Assembly: GCA_003151655.1 (NCBI GenBank)
Contig: PLYB01000163.1
Location: forward strand, 3,602 to 30,346
Length of the DNA stretch: 26,745 bases
Direction: 5' to 3'
From: Gallionellaceae bacterium
Lineage (GTDB): Bacteria; Pseudomonadota; Gammaproteobacteria; Burkholderiales; Gallionellaceae
Below the pieces are notes generated by a model that was not told where the DNA came from, did no database searches, and saw nothing but the letters and a program-made list of their open reading frames with translations. Both the position numbers and the translations under genes were made by a program. Shown here piece by piece: positions 15,278 through 24,701 of this stretch. Position 1 is the stretch's first letter; each line of letters begins with the position of its first letter.

Positions 15278-17482
15278 ATGCCCACACTAACAGATAAATT
15301 TAAAGTTCCCGGAGATTTCTGGGGTGGCATGGCATCTATGCTTGTCGCCTTACCCGCTGCGGTGGCCTTTGGTGTCACGATCTACTCGGCGATCAGTCCG
15401 CAGTATGCGGTCTTTGGCGCACTGGCCGGCATTCTTGGTGCAGCCGCCTTAGGCTTGATCGCCCCCACTTTCGGCGGCACTGACAGACTCATCAGCGGGC
15501 CATGCGCTCCAGCCGCTGCGGTGCTCTCTGCTTTCGCCATCGAACTGGTGAGGCAAGGAGTTGCTCCATCGAGTATCGTTCTATTACTGACCGTGCTGGG
15601 TATTTTGACCGGACTGATACAGATTTTAATCGGCTTTCTCGGCATGGGTCGCTTGATCAAATACATCCCCTACACCGTGGTCAGCGGATATCTGAGCGGC
15701 GTAGGGCTGATCATTATCGGCAGCCAGATACCCCGTTTTTTTGGCGCATCACCGGATACCGCCTGGTGGAAAGCCGCACTCGCTCCGGAGCTGTGGGACT
15801 TGCGCAGTCTCGCCGTTGGCGCAGCAACCGTAATAGTCGCACTGCTGACACCCAAAATAACCAAGGCCATCCCCAGCACCATTATGGGAATTATTGCCGG
15901 AATTCTGGTTTATTTCGCGCTCGCCAACAACGATGCCTCGATGTTGACTCTCACCGACAACAAGCTGGTGCTTGGTTCTCTTGGCGCATCAGGCGAAGGT
16001 TATCTCAACACGATCATCGGACGCTGGAATGAAATCGGCGAATTAAAACTTTCACAGATCGCTGCGCTTTTTGGCAGTGCACTTACTTTGGCGGCTTTAC
16101 TATCAATCGATACGCTAAAAACCTGTGTCGTCATCGACCAAATGACCCGCACGCGGCATGACCCCAACCGCGAATTGTTTGCACAGGGATTAGCCAATAT
16201 TACATCGTCTGCGATAGGCGGGATTCCCGGCGCGGGAACTATGGGGGCAACCATGGTAAACCTGTCCAGCGGTGCGCAAACCCGCATCTCAGGCATCATT
16301 GAAGGTGTGATGGTGTTGTTTGCCGCATTAGTATTAAGCTCGTTTATCGCGTGGATACCCATCGCCACTTTGGCAGGCATACTGATCGTCGTCGGGTTGC
16401 GCATGATCGACACCGCACCTCTGCGCTTTCTGGAGGCGCGAGCCACCGTGGTCGATTTTGCCGTGGTTGTTGTGGTCATCGGCTTTGCCTTAATGGTGGG
16501 ATTAATTGCTGCTTCTGCAGCTGGAGTTGCGCTGTCTATTCTGCTGTTCGTGCGCGAACAAGTCGGCGGTTCTGTCGTCCGCCACAAAACCTTCGTCAAT
16601 CAACGCTCATCCACCTGGTATCGTCCCGAGGCCGAGATGCGCCTCATCTCACAAAAAGGCGACAAAGCCGTCATTCTGGAACTGCAAGGCAGCCTTTTCT
16701 TTGGCACCACGTATGAACTTTACTCCGTGCTTGAAGCGGAAATAAAAACCCGTGACTACATTATCCTCGACTTGCGGCGAGTGCTATCGGTGGACATCAC
16801 CGCTGCACACATGCTCAATCAAGTACGCGACATGTTGCGAGATCGCGGCACACCTCTACTGATGAGCAATGTGCGTGAACATCTACCCAACGGTCGCAAC
16901 TTGCTGGAATTTTTCAAACAAACCGGACTCATTGATTCCAGCGATTCGGTGCGCGTTTTTCAAACTATCGAAGCCGCAATCGAATGGGTCGAGGACAAAC
17001 TGGTCGGCGACACCTCACAACCTGACAATGAAGAAATTCCATTGCACTTGCAGGAAATGGATCTATTTCAAGGGCGCAAAGATGAGACCCTCACTGATCT
17101 GGAGGGGCGCATGGAACAGCGCACCGTCAAGGCTGGCGAGCCTATCTATTTGATTGGCGACCATGATCGAAATCTCTATCTGATCAGGCGCGGTACAGTT
17201 CGCATCATGGCACCGATCAGCGGCAGTCGTCAGTTGCACCACATCGCCACCTTCGGCAGAGGAGATTTTTTCGGCGGGCTGGCTTTCCTTGATGATCTCG
17301 CACGCAGTGACAATGCGATTGCCTACACCGACATAGATCTGTTCGTGCTCTCGCTCGAACAATTCAATCAATTGACGACCGACCACAAAAAACTGGCCTT
17401 TCTGCTGATTACCTCAATTTCCCGCACCCTCGCCCATCGTCTGCGCCATGCCGATGGTGAGAGAACTTTGCTCCATGTCTAG
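15278..17482 (+). CDS. SulP-family anion transporter with STAS and cyclic-nucleotide-binding domains
   Basis: A 734-residue inner-membrane protein. Residues 1-440 are strongly hydrophobic, with roughly ten to twelve membrane segments and SulP signatures such as the N-terminal GGMASMLVALPAAVAFGV and TDRLISGPCAPAAAVLSAF. A cytoplasmic STAS domain follows at about 461-580 (GDKAVILELQGSLFFG ... YIILDLRRVLSVDITAAHML). The C-terminus (about 594-725) is a CAP_ED/cNMP-binding domain with YLIRRGTVRIMAP and GRGDFFGGLAFLDDLARSD, including the FGGLAFLD phosphate-binding-cassette region. SulP proteins move sulfate, bicarbonate or dicarboxylates; the substrate is not evident here. The fused sensor implies gating by a cyclic nucleotide or another small ligand, which is inferred. 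An autotroph could use it for bicarbonate uptake. Confidence 0.88.
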   Translation: MPTLTDKFKVPGDFWGGMASMLVALPAAVAFGVTIYSAISPQYAVFGALAGILGAAALGLIAPTFGGTDRLISGPCAPAAAVLSAFAIELVRQGVAPSSIVLLLTVLGILTGLIQILIGFLGMGRLIKYIPYTVVSGYLSGVGLIIIGSQIPRFFGASPDTAWWKAALAPELWDLRSLAVGAATVIVALLTPKITKAIPSTIMGIIAGILVYFALANNDASMLTLTDNKLVLGSLGASGEGYLNTIIGRWNEIGELKLSQIAALFGSALTLAALLSIDTLKTCVVIDQMTRTRHDPNRELFAQGLANITSSAIGGIPGAGTMGATMVNLSSGAQTRISGIIEGVMVLFAALVLSSFIAWIPIATLAGILIVVGLRMIDTAPLRFLEARATVVDFAVVVVVIGFALMVGLIAASAAGVALSILLFVREQVGGSVVRHKTFVNQRSSTWYRPEAEMRLISQKGDKAVILELQGSLFFGTTYELYSVLEAEIKTRDYIILDLRRVLSVDITAAHMLNQVRDMLRDRGTPLLMSNVREHLPNGRNLLEFFKQTGLIDSSDSVRVFQTIEAAIEWVEDKLVGDTSQPDNEEIPLHLQEMDLFQGRKDETLTDLEGRMEQRTVKAGEPIYLIGDHDRNLYLIRRGTVRIMAPISGSRQLHHIATFGRGDFFGGLAFLDDLARSDNAIAYTDIDLFVLSLEQFNQLTTDHKKLAFLLITSISRTLAHRLRHADGERTLLHV

Positions 17483-17630
17483 ACCTTTTTTCATATTGCA
17501 AGATACTTTTGAAAAGCATAATCTGTCGTCCCTCGCAATAACATTGTTGCAACATTCAAAATCGATAATGGAGTTACCAAACTAAAATTTATTCCCTGCC
17601 AAAGCCAATATCAATATAAGGATGAACAGT

Positions 17631-20000
17631 ATGAGTACGCAAGCTAAAGTTCTGTCTAACGAAGAAGTCAAACATATCGATGCTTATTGGCGAGCTTGCA
17701 ACTACCTCGCAGCGGGAATGATCTACCTGCGCGACAATCCGCTGCTCAAACAACCGCTCAAACTCGAACACATCAAGAACCGTCTGCTCGGACACTGGGG
17801 TTCCAGTCCCGGTTTGGCCTTTGCCTATATTCACATGAATCGTCTGATCAACAAATATGATCTGGATGCGATCTTCATGGCAGGCCCCGGTCATGGCGCG
17901 CCAGGCGTGCTCGGCCCGGTGTATCTGGAAGGCCGCTACAGTGAGGTGTATCCTAACAAGGGCGAGAATGAAGAAGGCATGCGCCAATTCTTCAAGGAGT
18001 TTTCTTTCCCGGGCGGCATCGGCAGTCACTGCACACCGGAGACACCGGGCTCGATTCACGAGGGCGGAGAACTAGGCTACAGCGTTTCGCATGCGTTCGG
18101 TGCAGCGTATGACAACCCCGATCTGATCGTGACGGTGATGGTGGGTGACGGTGAATCTGAAACCGCGCCGCTGGCGACATCATGGCACTCCAACAAATTT
18201 CTTAACCCGATCCGTGACGGTGCAGTGCTGCCTATCTTGCATCTCAATGGTTACAAAATTAACAACCCTACCATTTTGTCGCGCATCTCGCACGAAGAGC
18301 TGGAAAACCTGTTCAAGGGCTATGGTTGGACACCCTATTTCGTCGAAGGTAACGATCCCGATACGATGCATCAGGCGATGGCTGCAACCATGGAGCAATG
18401 CGTGCTGGAAATCCGTCGCGTGCAACAGGAAGCTCGTAGCAGCGGCCTTCCGATTCGTCCACGCTGGCCAATGATCGTACTGCGTTCACCCAAAGGTTGG
18501 ACCGGCCCGAAAGAAGTGGATGGCAAAAAAGTTGAAGGTTTCTGGCGCTCGCATCAGGTGCCGATCGGCGACGTTAAAACGCCGGAACATTTCGCCAAAT
18601 TGGAAGAATGGCTGAAGAGTTACAAGGCGGAAGAATTGTTCGACAAGAACGGCGCACTGCTGCCAGAATTGAAAGCACTGGCTCCCAAAGGCAGTCGTCG
18701 TATGAGTGCCAATCATCATGCCAATGGCGGCCTGCTACGCAAGGCGTTGCATATGCCAGACAGCAAGGATTACGCAATCGCCGTAGACAAACCTGGTACG
18801 ACTACCGCAGAGAATACCCGCCCGCTGGGCAAGTTCCTGCGCGATATCATGCGCGATAACATGCACAACTTCCGTGTGTTTGGCCCGGACGAAAACAGCT
18901 CGAACAAACTCGACAACATCTACGAAGTTAGCAAGAAGACCTGGCTGGCGGATTACTTGCCGGAAGATGCGGATGGCGGTGAACTATCGCCCGATGGTCG
19001 CGTAATGGAAATGCTCTCCGAGCACACTCTGGAAGGCTGGCTGGAAGGTTATCTGCTGTCCGGTCGCCACGGTTTCTTCTCCACCTATGAAGCTTTCGTT
19101 CACGTTATCGACTCGATGTTTAACCAGCATGCAAAATGGCTCGCCATGTCCAAAGACGTGCCGTGGCGCGCGCCGGTGTCATCGCTAAATCTGCTCATTA
19201 CCTCCACCGTGTGGCGGCAGGATCACAACGGTTTCACCCATCAGGATCCGGGTTTCCTCGACGTGGTGGTGAACAAGAGTCCCGAGGTTACCCGCATCTA
19301 TCTGCCGCCCGATGTGAACTGCCTGCTGACGGTAGCCGAGCATTGCCTGAAGAGCACCAACTACATCAACGTCATCGTTTGCGACAAGCAAAAACATTTG
19401 CAGTTCTTGGACATGGATGCTGCTGTCAAGCACTGCACCAAAGGTATCGGCATCTGGGACTGGGCGTGCAACGATCAGGGTTCCGAGCCTGATTTAGTGG
19501 TGGCCAGCGCAGGCGACATCCCCACCAAAGAAGCCTTGGCAGCCGTGGTGCTGTTGCGCGAAAACTTCCCCGAGCTCAAGGTACGCTTCATCAACGTGGT
19601 CGATCTGTACAAACTGACACCGGCCAGCGAGCACCCGCACGGCCTCACGGACAAGGATTTCGATGGTCTGTTCACCTTGGACAAACCGGTGATGTTTAAC
19701 TTCCACGGCTACCCTTGGCTGATCCACCGCCTCGCCTACCGCCGCAACAACCACAAGAATTGGCATGTGCGCGGTTACAAGGAAAAGGGCAGCATCAACA
19801 CGCCGTTGGAACTGGCTATTCAGAATCAGATCGACCGTTTCAGCTTGGTGATCGACGTAATCGACCGCATTCCGGCTCTGCATGTTGCAGGAGCGCATGT
19901 GAAAGAGAAAATGCTGAACATGCAAATCGAGTGCCGTAACTATGCTTACGAACACGGCATTGACTTGCCAGAAGTGGATAACTGGACTTGGCCGTATTGA
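17631..20000 (+). CDS. xfp: Xylulose-5-phosphate/fructose-6-phosphate phosphoketolase
   Basis: A thiamine-diphosphate enzyme that splits Xu5P or F6P with phosphate into acetyl phosphate plus glyceraldehyde-3-P or erythrose-4-P. Its 789 residues match the family. Typical blocks are LGHWGSSPGLAFAYIHMNRL, MAGPGHGAPG, SHAFGAAYDNPDL, the ThDP/Mg motif GDGESETAP (from about residue 172), LHLNGYKINNPTI and HGFFSTYEAFVHVIDSMFNQ. The second in-frame ATG (17631) is chosen over 17622, because the upstream AAGGATG is well spaced only for it. Acetate kinase follows on the same strand, a standard pairing that turns acetyl-P into acetate and ATP. A 108-base gap with a palindromic repeat separates them. Confidence 0.96.
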   Translation: MSTQAKVLSNEEVKHIDAYWRACNYLAAGMIYLRDNPLLKQPLKLEHIKNRLLGHWGSSPGLAFAYIHMNRLINKYDLDAIFMAGPGHGAPGVLGPVYLEGRYSEVYPNKGENEEGMRQFFKEFSFPGGIGSHCTPETPGSIHEGGELGYSVSHAFGAAYDNPDLIVTVMVGDGESETAPLATSWHSNKFLNPIRDGAVLPILHLNGYKINNPTILSRISHEELENLFKGYGWTPYFVEGNDPDTMHQAMAATMEQCVLEIRRVQQEARSSGLPIRPRWPMIVLRSPKGWTGPKEVDGKKVEGFWRSHQVPIGDVKTPEHFAKLEEWLKSYKAEELFDKNGALLPELKALAPKGSRRMSANHHANGGLLRKALHMPDSKDYAIAVDKPGTTTAENTRPLGKFLRDIMRDNMHNFRVFGPDENSSNKLDNIYEVSKKTWLADYLPEDADGGELSPDGRVMEMLSEHTLEGWLEGYLLSGRHGFFSTYEAFVHVIDSMFNQHAKWLAMSKDVPWRAPVSSLNLLITSTVWRQDHNGFTHQDPGFLDVVVNKSPEVTRIYLPPDVNCLLTVAEHCLKSTNYINVIVCDKQKHLQFLDMDAAVKHCTKGIGIWDWACNDQGSEPDLVVASAGDIPTKEALAAVVLLRENFPELKVRFINVVDLYKLTPASEHPHGLTDKDFDGLFTLDKPVMFNFHGYPWLIHRLAYRRNNHKNWHVRGYKEKGSINTPLELAIQNQIDRFSLVIDVIDRIPALHVAGAHVKEKMLNMQIECRNYAYEHGIDLPEVDNWTWPY

Positions 20001-20007
20001 ACATGGC

Positions 20008-20094
20008 AAGGGTAAAGGGGGAAGGGATCGCTCCTGCGTCGCTTAAGGGTAAAGGCGCGGAGGTTTTACCCTTATCCCTTCCCTCTTCTCCCTT
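20008..20094. repeat. Purine/pyrimidine palindromic repeat between xfp and ackA
   Basis: Purine arm aagggtaaagggggaaggg (20008-20026), then a nested perfect 9-bp hairpin (aagggtaaa 20044-20052 with tttaccctt 20065-20073), then a C/T-rich arm (to 20094) that is the imperfect reverse complement of the outer arm. It is similar in composition and units to the repeat inside lipB at 6734-6814. It may act as an mRNA stabiliser or attenuator between the two genes. Confidence 0.7.
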
Positions 20095-20108
20095 CACAGG
20101 TTTTTAGC

Positions 20109-21164
20109 ATGCCCACTATCCTAACCATCAACAGCGGCTCCTCCTCCATCAAAGCCAGCCTGTTCACCGCAGATGGCTCCCGGCGGAATTTTCGCTATGA
20201 ACATCTGCGCGAGCATGCCTCGGCTTTTGAGCAACTGATGCACGAATTGAAAGGGCATGCTCCCGACATTGTCGGCCATCGTTTCGTGCATGGCGGGGAG
20301 ATTGAAGATGCCGCTCGTTTGGTTGATGCTGCGGAGCAAGCGCGTTTGGAAAGTATCGTCCACCTCGCCCCGCTACACCTACCCGGCAACTTGATGGGCA
20401 TTGATCTATGCCAGCAATATTTTGCTGTTCCGCAAATCGCCTGCTTCGATACTGCATTTCACAATACCCTGCCCGACTTGGCCAGACGTTTGCCCATTCC
20501 GCAGGAACTCGGGCTACGCCGCTTTGGTTTTCACGGTCTCAATTATGCCCATATCGCGACACAGCTCTCCGACACTCTCGGTAACAGCGCACACGGCAAA
20601 ATCGTTGTTGCCCATCTGGGCAGTGGCGCGAGTCTGTGCCTGCTGGAAGATTTAAAATCCGTCGATACCACGATGGGCTACACCCCGGCAGGCGGCATTA
20701 CCATGGGCACACGCAGCGGCGACCTCGATCCCGGCATCATGCTGGAGTTGTCAAAACGTTTTGATGCCACGCAATTAAGCGACATCGTCTTTCACAAAAT
20801 GGGCTTGCTGGCTTTGTCCAACGGAGAAAGCAGCGAAATGAACGAGCTACTTTCAAGCGCTAGCAAAGCAGCCGGATTTGCGGTCGATTATTTTTGCTAT
20901 CAGGTGCGCGCGGCTATTGGCAGTCTTGCCGCCAAATCCGGCGGAATCGATGCCCTCGTGTTCACCGGAGGTATCGGCGAACATGCAGCAGTAATTCGTG
21001 AAAAGATTTGCGCACCGCTGGATTTTCTGGGATTCTCGCTGAACGACCAAGCAAATCAAACCGGGGCGCTCAGGATCGAACAATCAGGTGCAAAACCCAC
21101 ACTAGTCATAGCAGCCGATGAGGAAGCAATGATCCGCCGCCTCTGTCTTGGATTCGATCATTAA
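20109..21164 (+). CDS. ackA: Acetate kinase, short form
   Basis: Catalyses acetyl phosphate + ADP to acetate + ATP in the cytoplasm. At 351 residues it is about 50 shorter than the usual 400; most of the loss lies before VGHRFVHGG. Catalytic and substrate residues of the family are nonetheless present: N8 in INSGSSSIK, R58 in GHRFVHGG, D114 in CFDTAFH, H142 in RRFGFHG, R202 in MGTRSGDLDPG, the late FTGGIGEHA and the C-terminal glutamate in ADEEAMIRR. The block after FGFHG reads LNYAHI rather than the common TSHxYV. It lies downstream of phosphoketolase, the expected partner, with no phosphotransacetylase gene nearby. Some short homologues may be annotated as propionate/acetate kinases. Confidence 0.9.
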   Translation: MPTILTINSGSSSIKASLFTADGSRRNFRYEHLREHASAFEQLMHELKGHAPDIVGHRFVHGGEIEDAARLVDAAEQARLESIVHLAPLHLPGNLMGIDLCQQYFAVPQIACFDTAFHNTLPDLARRLPIPQELGLRRFGFHGLNYAHIATQLSDTLGNSAHGKIVVAHLGSGASLCLLEDLKSVDTTMGYTPAGGITMGTRSGDLDPGIMLELSKRFDATQLSDIVFHKMGLLALSNGESSEMNELLSSASKAAGFAVDYFCYQVRAAIGSLAAKSGGIDALVFTGGIGEHAAVIREKICAPLDFLGFSLNDQANQTGALRIEQSGAKPTLVIAADEEAMIRRLCLGFDH

Positions 21165-21171
21165 CTTCAGC

Positions 21172-21194
21172 CGCTAAAAATAAATTTTTAGCGG
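21172..21194. terminator. Bidirectional hairpin terminator between ackA and glgP
   Basis: ccgctaaaa (21172-21180) pairs perfectly with ttttagcgg (21186-21194) around taaat. It starts 8 bases after the ackA stop and ends 9 bases before the glgP stop. The A- and T-runs next to the loop give a U-rich segment on either strand, which suits two converging genes. Confidence 0.7.
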
Positions 21195-21203
21195 TGCCCT
21201 TCC

Positions 21204-23678
21204 TTATTCTTCCTGCACCGGTTTCACATCCCAAATATCTTTGGCGTACTGCGCAATGGTGCGATCACTGGAAAATTTCCCCATGTTGGCCACATTGAGA
21301 ATAGCTTTTTTCACCCATTGCTCCTGATCTTTATACGCTTCCCCAACCTCTCTTTGACAGGCGATGTAAGACGCATAATCAGCCAGCAATAAATACTGAT
21401 CGCCGCGATGCAACAGGTTATCCAAAATCGGTTTGAAACGATCAGGCTCGCTCGGTGAAAAGAAACCGGAACCGATCATGCTTAATACCTCGCGCAGTTC
21501 GGCGTTGGCATTGTAATAGTCCCAGGGTTGGTAGCCTTGGGCTTGCAGGCTGGCCACTTCGTCCGCAGTGAGTCCGAAGATGAAGATATTTTCATCCCCC
21601 ACCTCTTCGCCGATTTCAACATTTGCCCCATCCAGAGTGCCGATAGTCAATGCGCCATTCAGCGACAGTTTCATATTGCCGGTGCCGGAGGCTTCCGTAC
21701 CCGCAGTAGAAATTTGTTCGGACAAATCGGCTGCAGGCACAATGAACTCGGCACTGGACACATCGTAATTCGGAAGAAATACGACTTTCAGCTGCCCCTT
21801 TACCTGCGGATCATTGTTGACCGTATCGGCCACGTCATTGATGAGCTTGATGATGAGCTTGGCTACCGCATAGCCGGGAGCCGCTTTGCCACCGAATATC
21901 ACCGTGCGCGGCACACACTCCTCGCCACGACGAATACGGCAGTACAAGGTAACGATGTGCAGTACATTGAGCAGTTGTCGCTTGTATTCATGGATGCGCT
22001 TTATTTGCACATCGAAGAGTGAATCGACATTCACATCCAGATCAAGTTTCTGTTTAATCAGACTGGCGAGACGAACTTTATTCGCCCGCTTGATGTTCGT
22101 AAATTGCTTGCGAAAAGTCGCATCTTTCGCCAATGGAATGAGCTTTTTCAACTGGCTCAAGTCTTTGATCCAGCCCTTGCCGATTTTGGAAGAAATCAAT
22201 TCCGCCAGCGGAGGATTAGATTGATTCAACCAGCGACGCGGCGTAATGCCGTTCGTCATATTGACAATCTTGCCTGGATAGAAACGGTCAAAGTCTGCAA
22301 AGATAGTCTGCTTCATCAGCCGGGTATGAATCGCCGCCACACCATTCACTTTGTGACTGCCGACAATCGCCAGATGAGCCATGCGTATGCGCTTGCCGCC
22401 ATCCTCCGAGATGATGGACATACGCCGCAATATATCGCAATCCCCCGGAAACTGATGCCGTACTTCATTCAAAAAACGATGATTGATTTCGTAAATGATC
22501 TGCAAATGGCGCGGCAGGATGTGCTCGAACATGGCGACAGGCCAAGTCTCCAACGCTTCCGGCATCAGTGTGTGGTTGGTATAGGAAAAAGTACGGACAG
22601 TAATATCCCAAGCTTTATCCCAGGAAATCTTATGCAGATCTACTAATACTCTCATCAACTCGGCGATGGAAATTGCGGGATGAGTATCGTTCAACTGGAT
22701 CGCAACCTTATCCGGCAAGGCATCAAAATCCTGATGATCTTTTTGATAACGATACAGAATGTCCTGCAATGAAGCGCAAGTGAAAAAATATTGCTGCTTC
22801 AGGCGCAACTCATGCCCCATCTGCGTTGAGTCGTTTGGATAAAGTACTTTTGACAGATTCTCGGAACGGTCTTTGTCTTCCACCGATTTGATGTAATCGC
22901 CCTGATTGAAAAAACCCAGATCGAAATCTCGCGAAGATTTGGCTGCCCACAAACGCATATTATTTACCGTGCGGGTTCCATATCCCGGAATCGGCGTATC
23001 GTGAGCCATCGCCATGACATCATCCGTATCCATCCACTGGTAACGCGCAACGTCTTTATCATCGGTATATTCCGTGACGTGCCCGTGAAACTTCACCTGA
23101 TACAAAACTTCGGGGCGGGAGAATTCCCACGGATTGCCGTAACGCAACCAGTTATCGGGGTGCTCAACTTGCCGGCCATTTTCGATATGCTGTTGGAACA
23201 TGCCGTACTCGTAACGAATACCGTAACCGTAACCCGGCAAATCAAGCGTCGCCATAGAGTCCAGGAAACAGGCAGCCAAACGACCAAGTCCACCATTACC
23301 CAAGGCCGCATCGTATTCGGCATCGCGCAACTTTTCTAAATTCACTCCCAAATCTTGCAGTGCTTCACGCGTAGGCTGATCCAGTTCCAAATTATGCAGG
23401 CTGTTCATCAGCGAGCGCCCCATCAGGAATTCCATGGAAAAATAATAGATGCGCTTGACATCATTATCGTAGTAGCTGCGCATGGTATCCATCCAGCGGT
23501 CGATCAAATGGTCGCGCACCACATATGCCGACGTAAAAAACCAGTCTCTTTCGGTGGCGGTAATCGGATCTTTGCCTACCGCATAAGTCAATCGCTCTGA
23601 AAGCGCATTTTTTATTGAGTCTACATCGGTCGCTTTTCCATCATGCCGGACGTTCGCTTTTTTTGAATTGACTGACAT
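21204..23678 (-). CDS. glgP: Glycogen/maltodextrin phosphorylase
   Basis: Releases glucose-1-phosphate from alpha-1,4-glucan with phosphate, using PLP. Its 824 residues are the typical length. Conserved blocks include IYYFSMEFLMGRSL, AALGNGGLGRLAACFLDS, GYGIRYEYGMF, QLNDTHPAISIAELMR, IKRIHEYKRQLLN and the PLP-lysine motif EASGTGNMKLSLNGALTIGTLDGANVEI with Lys at about 670. The start at 23678 follows a strong site (CCGGAGGGG). It is the last gene of a minus-strand run gnd-zwf-glk-glgP, 37 bases after glk, and supplies hexose phosphate to the enzymes upstream. Glycogen synthesis genes are not in the window. Confidence 0.96.
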   Translation of the reverse strand: MSVNSKKANVRHDGKATDVDSIKNALSERLTYAVGKDPITATERDWFFTSAYVVRDHLIDRWMDTMRSYYDNDVKRIYYFSMEFLMGRSLMNSLHNLELDQPTREALQDLGVNLEKLRDAEYDAALGNGGLGRLAACFLDSMATLDLPGYGYGIRYEYGMFQQHIENGRQVEHPDNWLRYGNPWEFSRPEVLYQVKFHGHVTEYTDDKDVARYQWMDTDDVMAMAHDTPIPGYGTRTVNNMRLWAAKSSRDFDLGFFNQGDYIKSVEDKDRSENLSKVLYPNDSTQMGHELRLKQQYFFTCASLQDILYRYQKDHQDFDALPDKVAIQLNDTHPAISIAELMRVLVDLHKISWDKAWDITVRTFSYTNHTLMPEALETWPVAMFEHILPRHLQIIYEINHRFLNEVRHQFPGDCDILRRMSIISEDGGKRIRMAHLAIVGSHKVNGVAAIHTRLMKQTIFADFDRFYPGKIVNMTNGITPRRWLNQSNPPLAELISSKIGKGWIKDLSQLKKLIPLAKDATFRKQFTNIKRANKVRLASLIKQKLDLDVNVDSLFDVQIKRIHEYKRQLLNVLHIVTLYCRIRRGEECVPRTVIFGGKAAPGYAVAKLIIKLINDVADTVNNDPQVKGQLKVVFLPNYDVSSAEFIVPAADLSEQISTAGTEASGTGNMKLSLNGALTIGTLDGANVEIGEEVGDENIFIFGLTADEVASLQAQGYQPWDYYNANAELREVLSMIGSGFFSPSEPDRFKPILDNLLHRGDQYLLLADYASYIACQREVGEAYKDQEQWVKKAILNVANMGKFSSDRTIAQYAKDIWDVKPVQEE

Positions 23679-23715
23679 ACTTTTCCCCTCCGGTTAGAAT
23701 GCAGAACAAATTTTG

Positions 23716-24699
23716 TTACCCTAATTTTTGAGCCTGTAGACTTGCTCCCAACAATCCGACTTGCGGATTCGTGACGATAGCCAGAGGTAGCCTCGCCAGC
23801 AACGTAGCGAAGCGCCCCTTGTCCAGAAAAGCGTGCATAAACCCGCCCTGCTGCATCTGCGCTTGAATTTTCGCCGCGATTCCCCCTGCCACATAAATAC
23901 CTCCGTGCGGCAAAGCGGCTAACGCAATATTGCCCACAAACGCGCCATAAATCTCTGTGAATATTTCCAGCGATTGCATCGCAATGCTGTCTCTCTGTTC
24001 GGTCGCAAAATGCGCGATGGCGGCAGCAGCATCGCCATCCTTTATCGCAGCGATTAAATCGGGCGATGGCGAAGCGTAGTGACCATCGCGTAAAAATTCG
24101 AAAATCGCAATCAGTCCCGGACCGGAAACAATGCGCTCATAGGAAACATGTCCGTGACGTTGTTGCAGATAGCTCAACAGTGCATACTGCAACTCATTGA
24201 CCGGTGCAAAATCAACATGCCCGCCTTCGGATGGATGAACCTGATAACCTCGCTCAGTCCAGCTTAGCCAAGCTACGCCCAAACCGGTTCCCGCACCAAC
24301 TACAATACGGACACCTCGCGCCTGTGCTTCGCCTTGCTGCAAGGAGAGTAAGTCCCCTTCCTCCAATGCGGCGACACCCAAACCGACTGCTGCAAAATCA
24401 TTGATAAGTGAAACGCACTCAATATTGAAACGTGCAGCAAGAAAATCAGCATCAACCTCCCACGGCAAATTGGTGAGTTGTGCTTTGCGTGCAGAAACCG
24501 GCCCTGCCACAGCGAAGCAAGCAGAAGCGAGCTCTTGAATAGCCGCCTCTTGCAAGAAGGCTTCCACGATCTCTGCCAAGCCCGCGTAGTCGGCGCATGG
24601 ATAGGATTTGCACAGCACCGGGGTACGCTCTTGCCCTGCTTTGAAAACCTGCAACAGGGTCTTCGTACCGCCGATGTCGCCTGCCAGAAAGTAACTCAT
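23716..24699 (-). CDS. glk: Glucokinase (ROK-independent Glk family)
   Basis: Phosphorylates glucose to glucose-6-P with ATP. Its 327 residues match bacterial Glk. Motifs are the N-terminal phosphate loop AGDIGGTKTLLQVF, LINDFAAVGLGV with the catalytic Asp, VVGAGTGLGVAWLSW, SEGGHVDFAP, ERIVSGPGL and the late HGGIYVAGGIAAK. I start at the ATG at 24699 (MSYFLAGDIGG). The frame is open to 24783, but those 28 codons lie in a dispersed repeat and match nothing in the family. Glucose could come from debranching of glycogen or from trehalose. It lies between zwf and glgP on the same strand. Confidence 0.94.
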   Translation of the reverse strand: MSYFLAGDIGGTKTLLQVFKAGQERTPVLCKSYPCADYAGLAEIVEAFLQEAAIQELASACFAVAGPVSARKAQLTNLPWEVDADFLAARFNIECVSLINDFAAVGLGVAALEEGDLLSLQQGEAQARGVRIVVGAGTGLGVAWLSWTERGYQVHPSEGGHVDFAPVNELQYALLSYLQQRHGHVSYERIVSGPGLIAIFEFLRDGHYASPSPDLIAAIKDGDAAAAIAHFATEQRDSIAMQSLEIFTEIYGAFVGNIALAALPHGGIYVAGGIAAKIQAQMQQGGFMHAFLDKGRFATLLARLPLAIVTNPQVGLLGASLQAQKLG

Positions 24700-24701
24700 A
24701 A

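Noticed and set aside
17547..17569. TTGCAA and GATAAT upstream of xfp as a sigma70 promoter
   Set aside because: The spacing is only 11 bases, far from 17, so the pair cannot work as -35/-10 together.
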